This document shows, one piece after another, positions 35,607 to 44,473 of a stretch of DNA of 64,000 nt. Numbering within the stretch: position 1 is the stretch's first letter; each line of letters opens with the position of its first letter. The position numbers and the translations under genes are program-made. Under the pieces are notes generated by a model. That model was not told where the DNA came from and did not search any database. It was given only the letters and a program-made list of their open reading frames with translations. This DNA comes from Clostridia bacterium (GTDB lineage Bacteria > Bacillota > Clostridia > Oscillospirales > Acutalibacteraceae), in NCBI GenBank assembly GCA_017517865.1, contig JAFWYB010000067.1, positions 1 through 64,000 on the forward strand, read 5' to 3'.

Positions 35607-37205
35607 TTATCTCTCGTGTCTTGCGTATTTGGGAAGAAGCAAGGGTGATGTCATACCTGTGTTGAGACCAGCTGCTTCGAGCTCCTTAGCATAAGCTTCA
35701 ACGTGGTCAATGTTCATTTCACCGATTACAACATCCTTGCTCTTTGCAGCTGCAGCCTTACCTGCATTTCTGCCGAATACAATAATATCAAGAAGTGAGT
35801 TACCCATAAGTCTGTTTCTGCCGTGGATACCGCCTACTGCCTCACCTGCAACAAGAAGGTTGGGAATTGCCTTTGTGAAGCCTTCGCCGCCGATTTCAAG
35901 ACCGCCGTTCTGATAGTGAAGGGTGGGATAAACAAGGATAGGCTCTTTTCTCATATCAATGCCGTAGTTAAGATACATACGGAACATTGCGGGAATTCTC
36001 TTTTCGATTGTGCCTTCACCGCCGAGAATTTCAATCATCGGAGTGTCAAGCCATACACCGCTGCCCAGAGGAGTATCAACACCCTTGCCGTTAGCACATT
36101 CACGGATAATTGCTGATGCGGAAACGTCTCTTGTTTCGAGAGGATGAGCATAAGCTTCACCGTCTTTATTAACAAGCATTGCACCGAGTGAACGTACCTT
36201 TTCAGTTACGAGAGCACCGAAAATCTGTGAGGGATATGCAACACCTGTGGGGTGGTACTGTATTGTATCCTGATAAAGCAGAGGTGCGCCGATTCTGTAA
36301 CCGAGCACGAGACCGTCAGCTGTTGCACCGTAGTGGTTTGATGTAGGGAAGTTCTGATAATGAAGACGACCTGCACCGCCTGTTGCGATAACAACTGTCT
36401 TTGCCTTTGCTACAAGGTAGTCACCTGTTTCCATATTAAGAAGAACTGCACCTGCAACCTGACCCTTATCGTCCTTGATAAGCTCAACTGCTGATGTGAA
36501 TTCAACAACGGGAATCTTTCTGTTAAGAACCTCATCACGAAGGTTTCTCATAATTTCAGCGCCTGAATAGTCCTTACAGGCGTGCATTCTCTTTCTTGAG
36601 GTACCGCCGCCGTGGGTTGTAACCATTCTGCCGTCCTCGTCCTTATCGAACATAACGCCGAGGTCGTTGAGCCATTTTATAGCGTCGGGAGCTTCCATAA
36701 CAAGTCTTCTGAGAAGCTCGGGTCTTGCTGCGAAGTGTCCGCCGCCGAAAGCATCAAGATAGTGCTGTACGGGTGAGTCGTTTTCCTTATCGGCAGCCTG
36801 TATACCGCCTTCAGCCATCATTGTGTTGGCGTCACCGATACGAAGCTTTGTAACGATAACAACGTCTGCACCTGCTTCGTTTGCTTCAATAGCAGCTGAG
36901 CAGCCTGCACCGCCTGCACCGATAACAAGTACGTCACAGTCATAATCAACCTTTGAAAGGTCAACCTTATCTGTAAGAAGAATTGAATTTGAATGAAGAA
37001 GGTCTGCAAGCTCCTTGGGAGCCTTTTCACCCTTATTGGGACCAACCTTGATTTCTTCAAAGCCGTCTGCTCTGTAATCGGGATGGTAAGTCTTGAGAAG
37101 CTCTTCCTTTTCCTCAGCAGTCATTCTGCGGGGCTCGGTCTTCATTCTTTCTTCTCTTGTAGCCTCAACCTTTTTAATTGATTCATACATTTCTGCTGTA
37201 AACAT
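35607..37205 (-). CDS. frdA: fumarate reductase-type flavoprotein
   Basis: A 532-residue FAD-dependent flavoprotein of the fumarate reductase/succinate dehydrogenase/NadB family. The dinucleotide-binding loop is VLVIGAGGAGCSAA (about 92-105). Active-site segments are QYHPTG, the ETRDVSASAI loop with the catalytic Arg, LHYQNGGLEIGG, and GRNRLMGNSLLDIIVFGRNA. Where membrane fumarate reductases have His for covalent FAD (SHTVAAEGG), this protein has Asn (ANTMMAEGG, Asn127), so FAD should be non-covalent. About 90 residues precede the FAD domain. I start at the ATG at 37205 behind AAGGAGGG; an upstream ATG lacks a site. The partner Fe-S subunit is 13 bp upstream. Substrate fumarate is inferred from motifs and the adjacent fumarase. 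Confidence 0.88.
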   Translation of the reverse strand: MFTAEMYESIKKVEATREERMKTEPRRMTAEEKEELLKTYHPDYRADGFEEIKVGPNKGEKAPKELADLLHSNSILLTDKVDLSKVDYDCDVLVIGAGGAGCSAAIEANEAGADVVIVTKLRIGDANTMMAEGGIQAADKENDSPVQHYLDAFGGGHFAARPELLRRLVMEAPDAIKWLNDLGVMFDKDEDGRMVTTHGGGTSRKRMHACKDYSGAEIMRNLRDEVLNRKIPVVEFTSAVELIKDDKGQVAGAVLLNMETGDYLVAKAKTVVIATGGAGRLHYQNFPTSNHYGATADGLVLGYRIGAPLLYQDTIQYHPTGVAYPSQIFGALVTEKVRSLGAMLVNKDGEAYAHPLETRDVSASAIIRECANGKGVDTPLGSGVWLDTPMIEILGGEGTIEKRIPAMFRMYLNYGIDMRKEPILVYPTLHYQNGGLEIGGEGFTKAIPNLLVAGEAVGGIHGRNRLMGNSLLDIIVFGRNAGKAAAAKSKDVVIGEMNIDHVEAYAKELEAAGLNTGMTSPLLLPKYARHER

Positions 37206-37218
37206 TGACTTTCCCTCC

Positions 37219-37893
37219 TTATTTCTCAATTTCTCTTGTATTGTAAAGCTCTTTCATCTCTGTGATGGGCTTCTGCATAATCTTTTCGATCATATCGTCG
37301 TAAGCACCCTTGCGGATTTCTTCAACTCTTGCTACAAGGTGAGCAGTTTCGGGAGCGATATACTTACCGACAAGACGTCTTGCAAGAAGACCAACCATGG
37401 GATGTGAGATTTCAGCGGGACATCTTACGCTGCAGCAGCCGCAGGCAACGCAGTCGAAGGATTCTTCAGCGCACTTTTCGAGCTCGCCTCTCTGAGCGTA
37501 TGCGATGTACTGCATAACATTGAGGTCCTGAGTACAAGCGTTTGTACAAGCGTTACATCCGATACAGCTGTAAATTTCAGGATAAAGCTCCATCATAATC
37601 TGCTGAGTGGGCTTTATATCGTTGATAGAATAAGTTCTTTTATCTGTGGGGAAGAAGGGAATTGATGCTACATACATTCCGTCCTCAACCTGCTTCTGAC
37701 AAGCAAGGCAGGTCTTAAGGGTGTTGTCTCCCTTTATTCTGTAAATTGTAGCGCAAGCACCGCAGAAGCCGTGACGGCAGCCGCAACCTCTCTTAAGAGT
37801 ATAGCCTGCATATTCCATAGCGGTCATAATTGTAAGGTCGCCGGGAACTTCATACTTCTTGCCGTAGAAAAATACGTTAACCATATTACTCAT
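37219..37893 (-). CDS. frdB: fumarate reductase-type iron-sulfur subunit
   Basis: A 224-residue electron-transfer protein. The N-terminal plant-type 2Fe-2S domain has GCGCRHGFCGACATIYR and the fourth Cys in KTCLACQ (about 32-64). The C-terminal domain has two full sets, CIGCNACTNAC (about 113-123) and CVACGCCSVRCP (about 145-156), so two 4Fe-4S clusters are expected where classical FrdB has one 4Fe-4S and one 3Fe-4S. There is no CCG (HdrB-like) domain of the kind fused in methanogen TfrB, but hdrB is in the same operon. No membrane-anchor gene is near, so the enzyme is probably soluble. Confidence 0.87.
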   Translation of the reverse strand: MSNMVNVFFYGKKYEVPGDLTIMTAMEYAGYTLKRGCGCRHGFCGACATIYRIKGDNTLKTCLACQKQVEDGMYVASIPFFPTDKRTYSINDIKPTQQIMMELYPEIYSCIGCNACTNACTQDLNVMQYIAYAQRGELEKCAEESFDCVACGCCSVRCPAEISHPMVGLLARRLVGKYIAPETAHLVARVEEIRKGAYDDMIEKIMQKPITEMKELYNTREIEK

Positions 37894-37914
37894 TATAATC
37901 AGTCCTTTCTCAAA

Positions 37915-38769
37915 TCAATATTCGTTAGGTAATTCGTCAACCTCGTCGCAACGGAAAACAGGGCCGTCTTTGCATACATACTTTGAGCCGATATTGCATC
38001 TGCCGCATTTACCGACACCGCACTTCATACGAAGCTCAAGAGTTGTGTAAGCCTGCTCCTTTGAGAAGCCCATTTCCGTTAATGCACCGAGTACGAACTT
38101 AATCATAATCGGAGGACCGCAAACGAGTACGGTTTTATCTGTCTTAAGGTCAAGCTCATTGAGGTATGAGGGAACAAAGCCTACGTGACCGTCCCAGCCC
38201 TCCTGAGGTCTGTCGATGGTAAGGTATACGTTGGTATCCTTAGCCTTCATCCATACTTCCTGAATTTCCTTGAGCTGAACAAGGTCATCGGCTGAACGTG
38301 AGCCGTAAACAATGTCAACTGTTCCGTAATCGTCACGGTTATCAAGAACATAATTGATAACACTGCGAAGAGGTGCAAGACCGATACCGCCGGCAACAAA
38401 GAGAAGGTTCTTACCCTTGAGCTCTGTATCAACGGGGAAGTTGTTACCGTAGGGACCTCTTACCATAATCTCATCGCCGACCTGAAGGTCGTGGAGATAA
38501 TCGGTAAGTACGCCGCACTTCTTGATTGAAAATTCCTGATATTCCTTATTTGTGGGTGATGATGTAATTGAGAACATCGCTTCACCTACACCGGGAACTG
38601 ATACCATTGCACACTGACCGGGCTTATGCTCAAAAAGCTTACCGCCTTCGGGAGCGTTAACTCTGAAGGTCTTTACGTCGGGAGTTTCCTGACGGATATC
38701 GGTAACAATGCCGACCATGGGAACAAGTGTATCTAAATTATAATTCTGATGGCAGTTACAATCGCACAT
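37915..38769 (-). CDS. FAD/NAD(P)-binding oxidoreductase subunit (FloxA-like)
   Basis: A 284-residue protein of the ferredoxin-NADP reductase superfamily, close to PyrK, AsrB and sulfhydrogenase gamma subunits. The FAD-binding barrel holds KPGQCAMVSVPGVGEAMFSI (about 49-68), the NAD(P)-binding half has LFVAGGIGLAPLRSVI (about 123-138), and a C-terminal 2Fe-2S site is formed by KCGVGKCGRCNIG and VCKDGPVF. It is the likely entry point for NAD(P)H electrons. In HdrABC-Flox clusters of sulfate reducers the equivalent gene is floxA. It starts 2 nt after its upstream neighbour. Confidence 0.88.
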   Translation of the reverse strand: MCDCNCHQNYNLDTLVPMVGIVTDIRQETPDVKTFRVNAPEGGKLFEHKPGQCAMVSVPGVGEAMFSITSSPTNKEYQEFSIKKCGVLTDYLHDLQVGDEIMVRGPYGNNFPVDTELKGKNLLFVAGGIGLAPLRSVINYVLDNRDDYGTVDIVYGSRSADDLVQLKEIQEVWMKAKDTNVYLTIDRPQEGWDGHVGFVPSYLNELDLKTDKTVLVCGPPIMIKFVLGALTEMGFSKEQAYTTLELRMKCGVGKCGRCNIGSKYVCKDGPVFRCDEVDELPNEY

Positions 38770-38771
38770 TC

Positions 38772-39797
38772 TTACTTACCCTCCTTGCTGAAAGCCTTGA
38801 TAACCTTGATAATATTGGTTGATGCGGGACACTTGTCAACACATCTGCCGCAGCCTACGCAGGAATACATTCCGTTGTTGTTTGCGGGGAAGTAAACAAG
38901 CTTATGCATAAATCTCTGACGGAAACGCTGCATCTGGCTTGTTCTGTTGTTGCCGTGAGCCATCATTGTAAAGTCGGAATACATACATGAGTCCCAGCAG
39001 CGGTATTTCTGAATACCGTCAGCTGTTTTGTAGTCCTTGATGTCATAGCACTGACAGGTGGGACAAACAAAGGTACATGTACCGCAGGCAAGACAGGGCT
39101 TGTAAAGCTCTTCCCATAATGCGGAATTGAACTTTTCTTCTGTTGCTCCGCCGTGCCAGCCTTCAAGTGAAAGATTTGCATAGGGAAGCTTCCCCAGAAT
39201 TTCGGCAATCTTTGCCTTTTCGTCAGCGATTTCGCTTTCGTCAGCAGCTTCAAGGAGTGAAGCACAGTCAGCGAGAAGCTTTTCGCCCTTTTCAGTGTTA
39301 GCCTTCATATAAAGGTAATCACCGCTGAAGGTTGCTGTTACGTCACCCTTTGCATCAGCAGGATCAACACCGAAAACTGTGCAGAAGCAGCTTTCTTCGG
39401 GCTCATTACAGCTGAGTGCAACAATAACGCCGTGCTCGCGTCTTGCTTTATAGAAGGTATCAACGGGCTCTGAAAGAAATACCTTATCAAGCACTTCAAT
39501 ACCCTTGATATCACAGCCTCTTACACCGAAAGCAACGAACTCTTCATTCTGAAGCTCAGCCTGAGTAACTGAATACTTATTATCAACAGTCTTTACATTA
39601 TAAAGTGTTTCGCTCTGAGGGAAGAAAAGCTCCTTTGCGCTCTTGACTGTCTTTAAGGTGTCAAGATCAACCTCAGTTTCAGCACCGTAAAGAGCGTAGT
39701 TTGTCTGACCTGCTTTCTTTGCGGGAACAAACAGACTCTTTTCTGCGGAAATAAGCTTATAGAGTTCATTGAGATTTTCTTTCTTAATCTTTACCAT
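38772..39797 (-). CDS. 4Fe-4S electron carrier (AsrA/sulfhydrogenase beta type)
   Basis: A 342-residue protein. About residues 1-215 form the domain seen in AsrA and sulfhydrogenase beta subunits (FVAFGVRGCDIKGIEVLD near 93, ALSCNEPEESCFCTVFG near 137). The C-terminal part has two ferredoxin-like clusters (CLACGTCTFVCPTCQC near 240; CVGCGRCVDKCP near 314). The start is the ATG at 39797 behind AGGAGAT; a longer frame overlapping the upstream gene has no support. It probably relays electrons between the NAD(P)H-binding subunit and MvhD/HdrA, like FloxB or FloxC; which of these it equals cannot be settled by eye. Confidence 0.82.
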   Translation of the reverse strand: MVKIKKENLNELYKLISAEKSLFVPAKKAGQTNYALYGAETEVDLDTLKTVKSAKELFFPQSETLYNVKTVDNKYSVTQAELQNEEFVAFGVRGCDIKGIEVLDKVFLSEPVDTFYKARREHGVIVALSCNEPEESCFCTVFGVDPADAKGDVTATFSGDYLYMKANTEKGEKLLADCASLLEAADESEIADEKAKIAEILGKLPYANLSLEGWHGGATEEKFNSALWEELYKPCLACGTCTFVCPTCQCYDIKDYKTADGIQKYRCWDSCMYSDFTMMAHGNNRTSQMQRFRQRFMHKLVYFPANNNGMYSCVGCGRCVDKCPASTNIIKVIKAFSKEGK

Positions 39798-39801
39798 AAT
39801 C

Positions 39802-40767
39802 TTATCTCCTTTCAGATGCTTCCATATCGTCGAGAGTGAAGTTTGTAAGGGGACCCTTTTCCTCTGCATTCTCACCTGCGATGAAATCACCGTAATATTC
39901 GTTTATATCCTTGATGAACTTTCTGTTGAAAAGGTGAAGAGGAATACCCTGGGGGCATACTCTTGAGCACTCACCGCAGTCTGTACATCTGCCTGCAACG
40001 TGGAAGGCACGGATAATGTGGAACATGCTCTCGTTGAAGGGGTCAACGTTTGCTTTCTGTTCACTGTCAAACTTATTTGAATCGAATACGCACTTTCTGC
40101 ATGAGCAAGCGGGGCAGACGTTACGGCAGGCGTTACATCTGATACACTTTGAAAGCTCCTTGCGGAAGAATTCGAACTTTTCTTCGGGAGACATAGCCTC
40201 AATTGCTTCTACACCTGCGAAGCGGTCACCGTCAAGGGTGTCTGCACTTTCGAGAAGAAGCTCATCGTAAACCATATGCTCCTTACCCTTACATACGTGA
40301 CATCTTTCAAGCATTGCATCTTTGTAAGCAACTATCTTGTCACCGTAAAGAGTTTCAACTGTAAGCTCTTTGCAATCGCCGTCAATTTCAGCACCCTTGA
40401 TATCTGTAATACCCTTGATGCCCATAGCCTTGATAGCTTCAACATTAAGCTTGCCCTTACAGCCTACACCGATGATATATGCCTTTTCTCTGTCAACTCT
40501 GTGCTCTTTGATAAGCTGATTGAAGGAGTAGGTATCACAGGGCTTTAAGAGGATTGCTGTTACGCCCTCAAAGGCTGAGCCCTGAATGAAATATTTTGAA
40601 AGGTTTGCGCCACAAAAGCCGTCATATACGAAATCCTTGAGTGCTTCTGCACTTTCAAAGTATGCGGGCTCCGGATTGTAGGGAAGGTCACCCTTTTTCC
40701 AGCCGAGTACGCGGTTGATTTTACCCTCAGCGAAGAGCTCTTCCAAACGGGAAATTATTTCTTGCAT
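39802..40767 (-). CDS. FrhB-like 4Fe-4S electron carrier
   Basis: A 321-residue protein. The first 185 residues resemble the N-terminal half of F420-hydrogenase beta-type proteins (VTAILLKPCDTYSFNQLIKE, IIGVGCKGKLN, CHVCKGKEHMVYDE); the rest is a double ferredoxin domain (CIRCNACRNVCPACSC near 209; CTDCGECSRVCP near 260). It is the second Fe-S relay of the Flox-like module. Its start overlaps the end of mvhD by 13 nt, showing tight coupling. No hydrogenase large subunit is in the window. Confidence 0.82.
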   Translation of the reverse strand: MQEIISRLEELFAEGKINRVLGWKKGDLPYNPEPAYFESAEALKDFVYDGFCGANLSKYFIQGSAFEGVTAILLKPCDTYSFNQLIKEHRVDREKAYIIGVGCKGKLNVEAIKAMGIKGITDIKGAEIDGDCKELTVETLYGDKIVAYKDAMLERCHVCKGKEHMVYDELLLESADTLDGDRFAGVEAIEAMSPEEKFEFFRKELSKCIRCNACRNVCPACSCRKCVFDSNKFDSEQKANVDPFNESMFHIIRAFHVAGRCTDCGECSRVCPQGIPLHLFNRKFIKDINEYYGDFIAGENAEEKGPLTNFTLDDMEASERR

Positions 40768-41195
40768 CTTAAATCCCCCAATCTTACGTTTTTACCGAGT
40801 CCGCGGATTGTTTCCACAAATTCGTTCATTGTCTGTGAGAACTTGACACCCTCAGCGGCACTTACCCATTCAACACGGGTTCTGCCTCTTTCAATGCCCA
40901 CATAGTCGAGCATTGAGAAGAGAAGTGTCATTCTTCTTCTTGCATAGTAGTTACCTGTGCTGTAATGGCAGTCGCCGGGATGACAGCCGCAGATGATAAC
41001 ACCGTCAGCACCCTTTTCAAAAGCTCTGAGAATAAACATAGGGTTTACTCGGCATGAGCAGGGAACACGGATAATCTTTACGTCGGCGGGATATGCAAGT
41101 CTGCTGCTGCCTGCAAGGTCAGCACCTGCATAAGAGCACCAGTTGCAGCAGAAAGCCACAATCTGAGGTCTGAATTCTTCACCTTTTATCGACAT
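40755..41195 (-). CDS. mvhD: MvhD-type 2Fe-2S protein (FloxD-like)
   Basis: A 146-residue protein of the MvhD family, which passes electrons from a hydrogenase, formate dehydrogenase or Flox module to HdrA. The Cys set is FCCNWCSYAGADLAG (near 14-28), VPCSCRVNP, and IICGCHPGDCHY. I start at the ATG at 41195 behind GGAGGTGG; the frame is open 33 codons further but this overlaps hdrA. It overlaps hdrA by 10 nt, fitting the physical contact of the two proteins. Confidence 0.92.
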   Translation of the reverse strand: MSIKGEEFRPQIVAFCCNWCSYAGADLAGSSRLAYPADVKIIRVPCSCRVNPMFILRAFEKGADGVIICGCHPGDCHYSTGNYYARRRMTLLFSMLDYVGIERGRTRVEWVSAAEGVKFSQTMNEFVETIRGLGKNVRLGDLRCKK

Positions 41196-43174
41196 ATAGC
41201 ATCCACCTCCGCAATAATCTGTCTGTTTGAGAAGCCCTGAAGGTCCATAACACCTGAGGGACAGGCAACGGTACAAGCACCGCAGCCCTGGCAAAGTGCA
41301 CTGTTGACAACAGCTACTCTGCGTGTTTCTCTTACACCGTGGTCGTTGACAAGCTTATCCTCGTATGAAATAGCACCGTAGGGACATACGTTAGCACACA
41401 CTGAGCAGCCGTTACAGCGGAGCTCGTCGGGCTTTGCGGTACAGGGGTTGGTGAGAAGCTTATCCTTGGCAAGAAGACCTACAACCTTGATTGCGGCCGC
41501 ACCTGCCTGAGATACGGTTTCGGGAATATCCTTGGGTCCCTGACATACACCTGAGAGGAATACGCCTGCTGTGGGTGACTCAACGGGACGAAGCTTCGGG
41601 TGAGCCTCTGTGAGGAAGTTGTTTGTATCAATACTTGCTGTAAGCATTGTAGCAATCTTTCTTACTGCGGGGTTGGGCTCGATAGCAGCAGCAAGAACAA
41701 CCATATCTGCGCTTACCTTAAGCTGCTTGTTTTCAAGAAGATCCACACCGTGAACTGTAAGTGAGCCGTCGGGCTCGGGTGTAACCTTACCGACCTGACC
41801 CTTGACGTAATTTACGCCGTATTCTTCAACGGCTCTTCTGTAAAATTCGTCGAAGTTCTTACCGGGTGTACGAACGTCAATATAGAAAACAGTAACGTTA
41901 ACATCGGGATACTTGTCTCTGATAAGCATTGCGTGCTTTGCAGTGTACATACAGCAGATCTTTGAGCAGTAGGGCTTACCCTTACTGTCGTTACAACGTG
42001 AGCCTACACACTGAATGAACACAATGTTCTTGGGATGCTTTCCGTCGCTCATACGCTCGAGGTGACCCTTTGTAGGACCTGCAGCATTCATAATTCTTTC
42101 AAGCTCAAGGGAAGTGATAACATCCTTTGACTGACTGTATGCATATTCATCGTAGTTATCAAGCTTAATTACGTCAAAGCCTGTTGCAACAACAATTGCA
42201 CCGTATTTCTGTGTTACGATTTCATCCTGCTGGGTGTAATCGATAGCGCCTGCCTGACAGAATCTTTCGCACAGACCGCATTTGCCGGTCTTTAGCTTTG
42301 TACACTGTGTAGGGTCGATTACGGGTACGTTAGGAATTGCCTGAGCAAAGGGAGTGTAAATAGCGGGACGTGTGTTGAGACCTGCATTGAATTCGCTGAG
42401 CGCCTTCTTGCTGGGGCATTTTTCCATACAAACGCCGCAGCCTGTACATTTATCCATATTTACATATCTTGCCTTCTTGCGGATTTCAACGGTGAAATCG
42501 CCTACGAAGCCCGAAACCTTTTCAATCTCACTGTAGGTGTAAAGGGTAATCTTTTCGTGAGCTGCCGCATCAACCATCTTCGGTGTAAGGATACAAGCCG
42601 AGCAGTCGAGTGTGGGGAAGGTCTTGTCAAGCTGAGCCATCTTGCCGCCGATTGAGGGAGTCTTTTCAACGATGTCAACCTCATAGCCTGCATCGGCAAT
42701 ATCAAGTGCAGTCTGGATACCAGCGATACCGCCACCGATAACGAGTGCTCTTTTTGTTACAAGGCTCTCACCGGGAACGAGCGATGTGTTGAGGTTTACC
42801 TTTGCAATAGCAGCTCTTGTGAGAATAACTGCCTTTTCGGTACCCTCTGCGATATCCTTGTGAATCCATGAGCACTGCTCACGGATGTTTGCGATTTCAA
42901 CCATATAGGGGTTGATACCTGCTTTTTCGGCACACTTTCTGAAGGTTGCCTCGTGCATTCTGGGTGAACAGGAGCAGACTACGATGCCCTTGAGATTCTT
43001 TTCTCTGATAGCGGCTGCAATCTTTTCCTGACCTGCCTCCGAACACATATACTGATAATCTTCCGCGTGGACAACGCCCGGCTCAAGCCTTGCCATTTCC
43101 ACAACCTTTTTAACGTCAACCGTTGCTGCAATGTTACTGCCGCAATGACAGACGAATACGCCTATACCGTGCAT
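41186..43174 (-). CDS. hdrA: heterodisulfide reductase subunit A-like flavoprotein
   Basis: A 662-residue bifurcating flavoprotein homologue. The N-terminal cluster domain has VCHCGSNIAATVDV (from residue 8) and VCSCSPRMHEATF (near 67). The thioredoxin-reductase-like FAD domain carries VIGGGIAGIQTALDIADAGY (about 145-164) and the DKTFPTLDCSACILTPKM loop, with an inserted ferredoxin motif (CTGCGVCMEKCP near 240). Two C-terminal ferredoxin motifs (CNGCSVCANVCP, CQGCGACTVACP) follow. In studied HdrA proteins the FAD splits electron pairs between ferredoxin and HdrBC; the same role is inferred here. Length equals the classical single-unit HdrA. Confidence 0.94.
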   Translation of the reverse strand: MHGIGVFVCHCGSNIAATVDVKKVVEMARLEPGVVHAEDYQYMCSEAGQEKIAAAIREKNLKGIVVCSCSPRMHEATFRKCAEKAGINPYMVEIANIREQCSWIHKDIAEGTEKAVILTRAAIAKVNLNTSLVPGESLVTKRALVIGGGIAGIQTALDIADAGYEVDIVEKTPSIGGKMAQLDKTFPTLDCSACILTPKMVDAAAHEKITLYTYSEIEKVSGFVGDFTVEIRKKARYVNMDKCTGCGVCMEKCPSKKALSEFNAGLNTRPAIYTPFAQAIPNVPVIDPTQCTKLKTGKCGLCERFCQAGAIDYTQQDEIVTQKYGAIVVATGFDVIKLDNYDEYAYSQSKDVITSLELERIMNAAGPTKGHLERMSDGKHPKNIVFIQCVGSRCNDSKGKPYCSKICCMYTAKHAMLIRDKYPDVNVTVFYIDVRTPGKNFDEFYRRAVEEYGVNYVKGQVGKVTPEPDGSLTVHGVDLLENKQLKVSADMVVLAAAIEPNPAVRKIATMLTASIDTNNFLTEAHPKLRPVESPTAGVFLSGVCQGPKDIPETVSQAGAAAIKVVGLLAKDKLLTNPCTAKPDELRCNGCSVCANVCPYGAISYEDKLVNDHGVRETRRVAVVNSALCQGCGACTVACPSGVMDLQGFSNRQIIAEVDAICR

Positions 43175-43178
43175 TATC

Positions 43179-43571
43179 TCACCTCCTGAATTTTCTGAAT
43201 GCGCTTACGAGAAGCTGCTGGGGTAAATCTTCATCAATAAGCTCGGGAATCTCATTTGCTGAAAGGTAGTTGCCGCCCTTCTGTCTGACAACAATCTGTC
43301 TTGCGGCATCAACAATCTTGCCGGGCTTAACGTCACGGGGACATCTTTCAACGCAGGCAAAGCATGAGAGACATACCCAGAGTGACTCGCACTTTGCAAG
43401 TGACTCCACGTCTTCGTTTACAACATAGGAAACGAACTGATGGGGTTTGATATCCATCTTATCAAAAGCAGGGCATGAAGCTGAGCACTTACCGCACTTC
43501 ATACACTTGAGAGGATTGGTGCCGCTGATTTCTTTTACCATTGCGGCCTGATTCTTGTTACCGTGACTCAT
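43179..43571 (-). CDS. hdrC: heterodisulfide reductase subunit C-like protein
   Basis: A 130-residue double 4Fe-4S protein: CMKCGKCSASCP (about 24-35) and CLSCFACVERCP (about 68-79). HdrC links HdrA to the catalytic HdrB. It overlaps hdrB by an ATGA and lies 4 nt before hdrA, so hdrB-hdrC-hdrA are coupled. Somewhat shorter than methanogen HdrC, as in bacterial versions. Confidence 0.92.
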   Translation of the reverse strand: MSHGNKNQAAMVKEISGTNPLKCMKCGKCSASCPAFDKMDIKPHQFVSYVVNEDVESLAKCESLWVCLSCFACVERCPRDVKPGKIVDAARQIVVRQKGGNYLSANEIPELIDEDLPQQLLVSAFRKFRR

Positions 43572-44365
43572 TGTGCATCAACCTCCTCTTTTACTCCTAA
43601 AGCTTCAGCAAGAATCTCTGTAAAGTAGATTACGGGAAGCTCCTTTTCTGAGTTCTTTGTAACGTTATACTGGCAAAGAGGACAAGCGGTTATAAGCATT
43701 TCAGCACCGAAGCCGTCTGCACTGTTTACAATGTTGTTGCACATATTCTCTGAAAGGTCTTTTGCCTTGAGAGAAATGTAGCCGCCGCAGCATTCGTTAC
43801 GGTAGGGGTAAATTACCGCCTCGGCACCGAGTGCACGGATGAATTCCTCAATGATTGTGGGGTTTTCGGGATTGTCAAAAGCCAGAATCTCGGAGGGTCT
43901 TAAAAGAAGGCAACCGTAGTAAGCACCGATCTTCTTGCCCGTAAGAGGATTTACAACCTTTTCCTTAAGCTTGTCAAAGCCGATTTCATCTCTGAGAATT
44001 TCTAAGAAATGGAGGACCTTTGTTTCACCCTTGTAGGGCTCATCAAATTTAAGGTAGTTGTTGGCCCTTGTTCTGATATCCTCAACATTCTGCATATCGT
44101 CGTTGACTCTTTTGATAACGTGATGGCATGCAGAGCAGAGAGTAACAAGATCCTGACCCTTTTCCTTAGCCTCATTGAGTGCTCTTACAGAAGAAAGCTT
44201 AGTGGCAATTTCGTCGCTTGAAAGCGGATATACACCGCCGCAGCACTGCCAGTTTTCAATCTCCTCCAACTCGATACCAAGCACCCTTGCCGAAGCTCTC
44301 ATATAATCGTCAAGCTTCTTTGCCTTTGTTCTCAAGGTACAACCCGGATAATAACTGTACTTCAT
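43568..44365 (-). CDS. hdrB: heterodisulfide reductase subunit B-like protein
   Basis: A 265-residue protein with both Cys-rich CCG domains: NWQCCGGVY with CSACHHV (about 39-87) and YRNECCGGYISL with CPLCQYN (about 191-234). In methanogens these bind two non-cubane 4Fe-4S clusters that cleave the CoM-S-S-CoB disulfide. Clostridia lack those coenzymes, so the natural acceptor here must be another disulfide, a partner protein, or the fumarate reductase subunits encoded in the same operon. First gene of the operon, with a promoter at 44474-44502. Confidence 0.92.
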   Translation of the reverse strand: MKYSYYPGCTLRTKAKKLDDYMRASARVLGIELEEIENWQCCGGVYPLSSDEIATKLSSVRALNEAKEKGQDLVTLCSACHHVIKRVNDDMQNVEDIRTRANNYLKFDEPYKGETKVLHFLEILRDEIGFDKLKEKVVNPLTGKKIGAYYGCLLLRPSEILAFDNPENPTIIEEFIRALGAEAVIYPYRNECCGGYISLKAKDLSENMCNNIVNSADGFGAEMLITACPLCQYNVTKNSEKELPVIYFTEILAEALGVKEEVDAQ

Positions 44366-44473
44366 ACATCTATGACCCTTTCTTTTTATTTTGCAACTTT
44401 ATAAACCGCAGCTTTTTTCGTCTTTCGGACGCAGAAAAATGCCTATAAAAAGCCACAATAGTCTATCTTAGGA

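Noticed and set aside
37915-39797. anaerobic sulfite reductase (AsrAB) or sulfhydrogenase subunits
   Set aside because: The proteins resemble AsrA/AsrB and hydrogenase beta/gamma, but no siroheme AsrC or NiFe subunit is present, while MvhD and HdrABC are; a Flox-like relay fits better.
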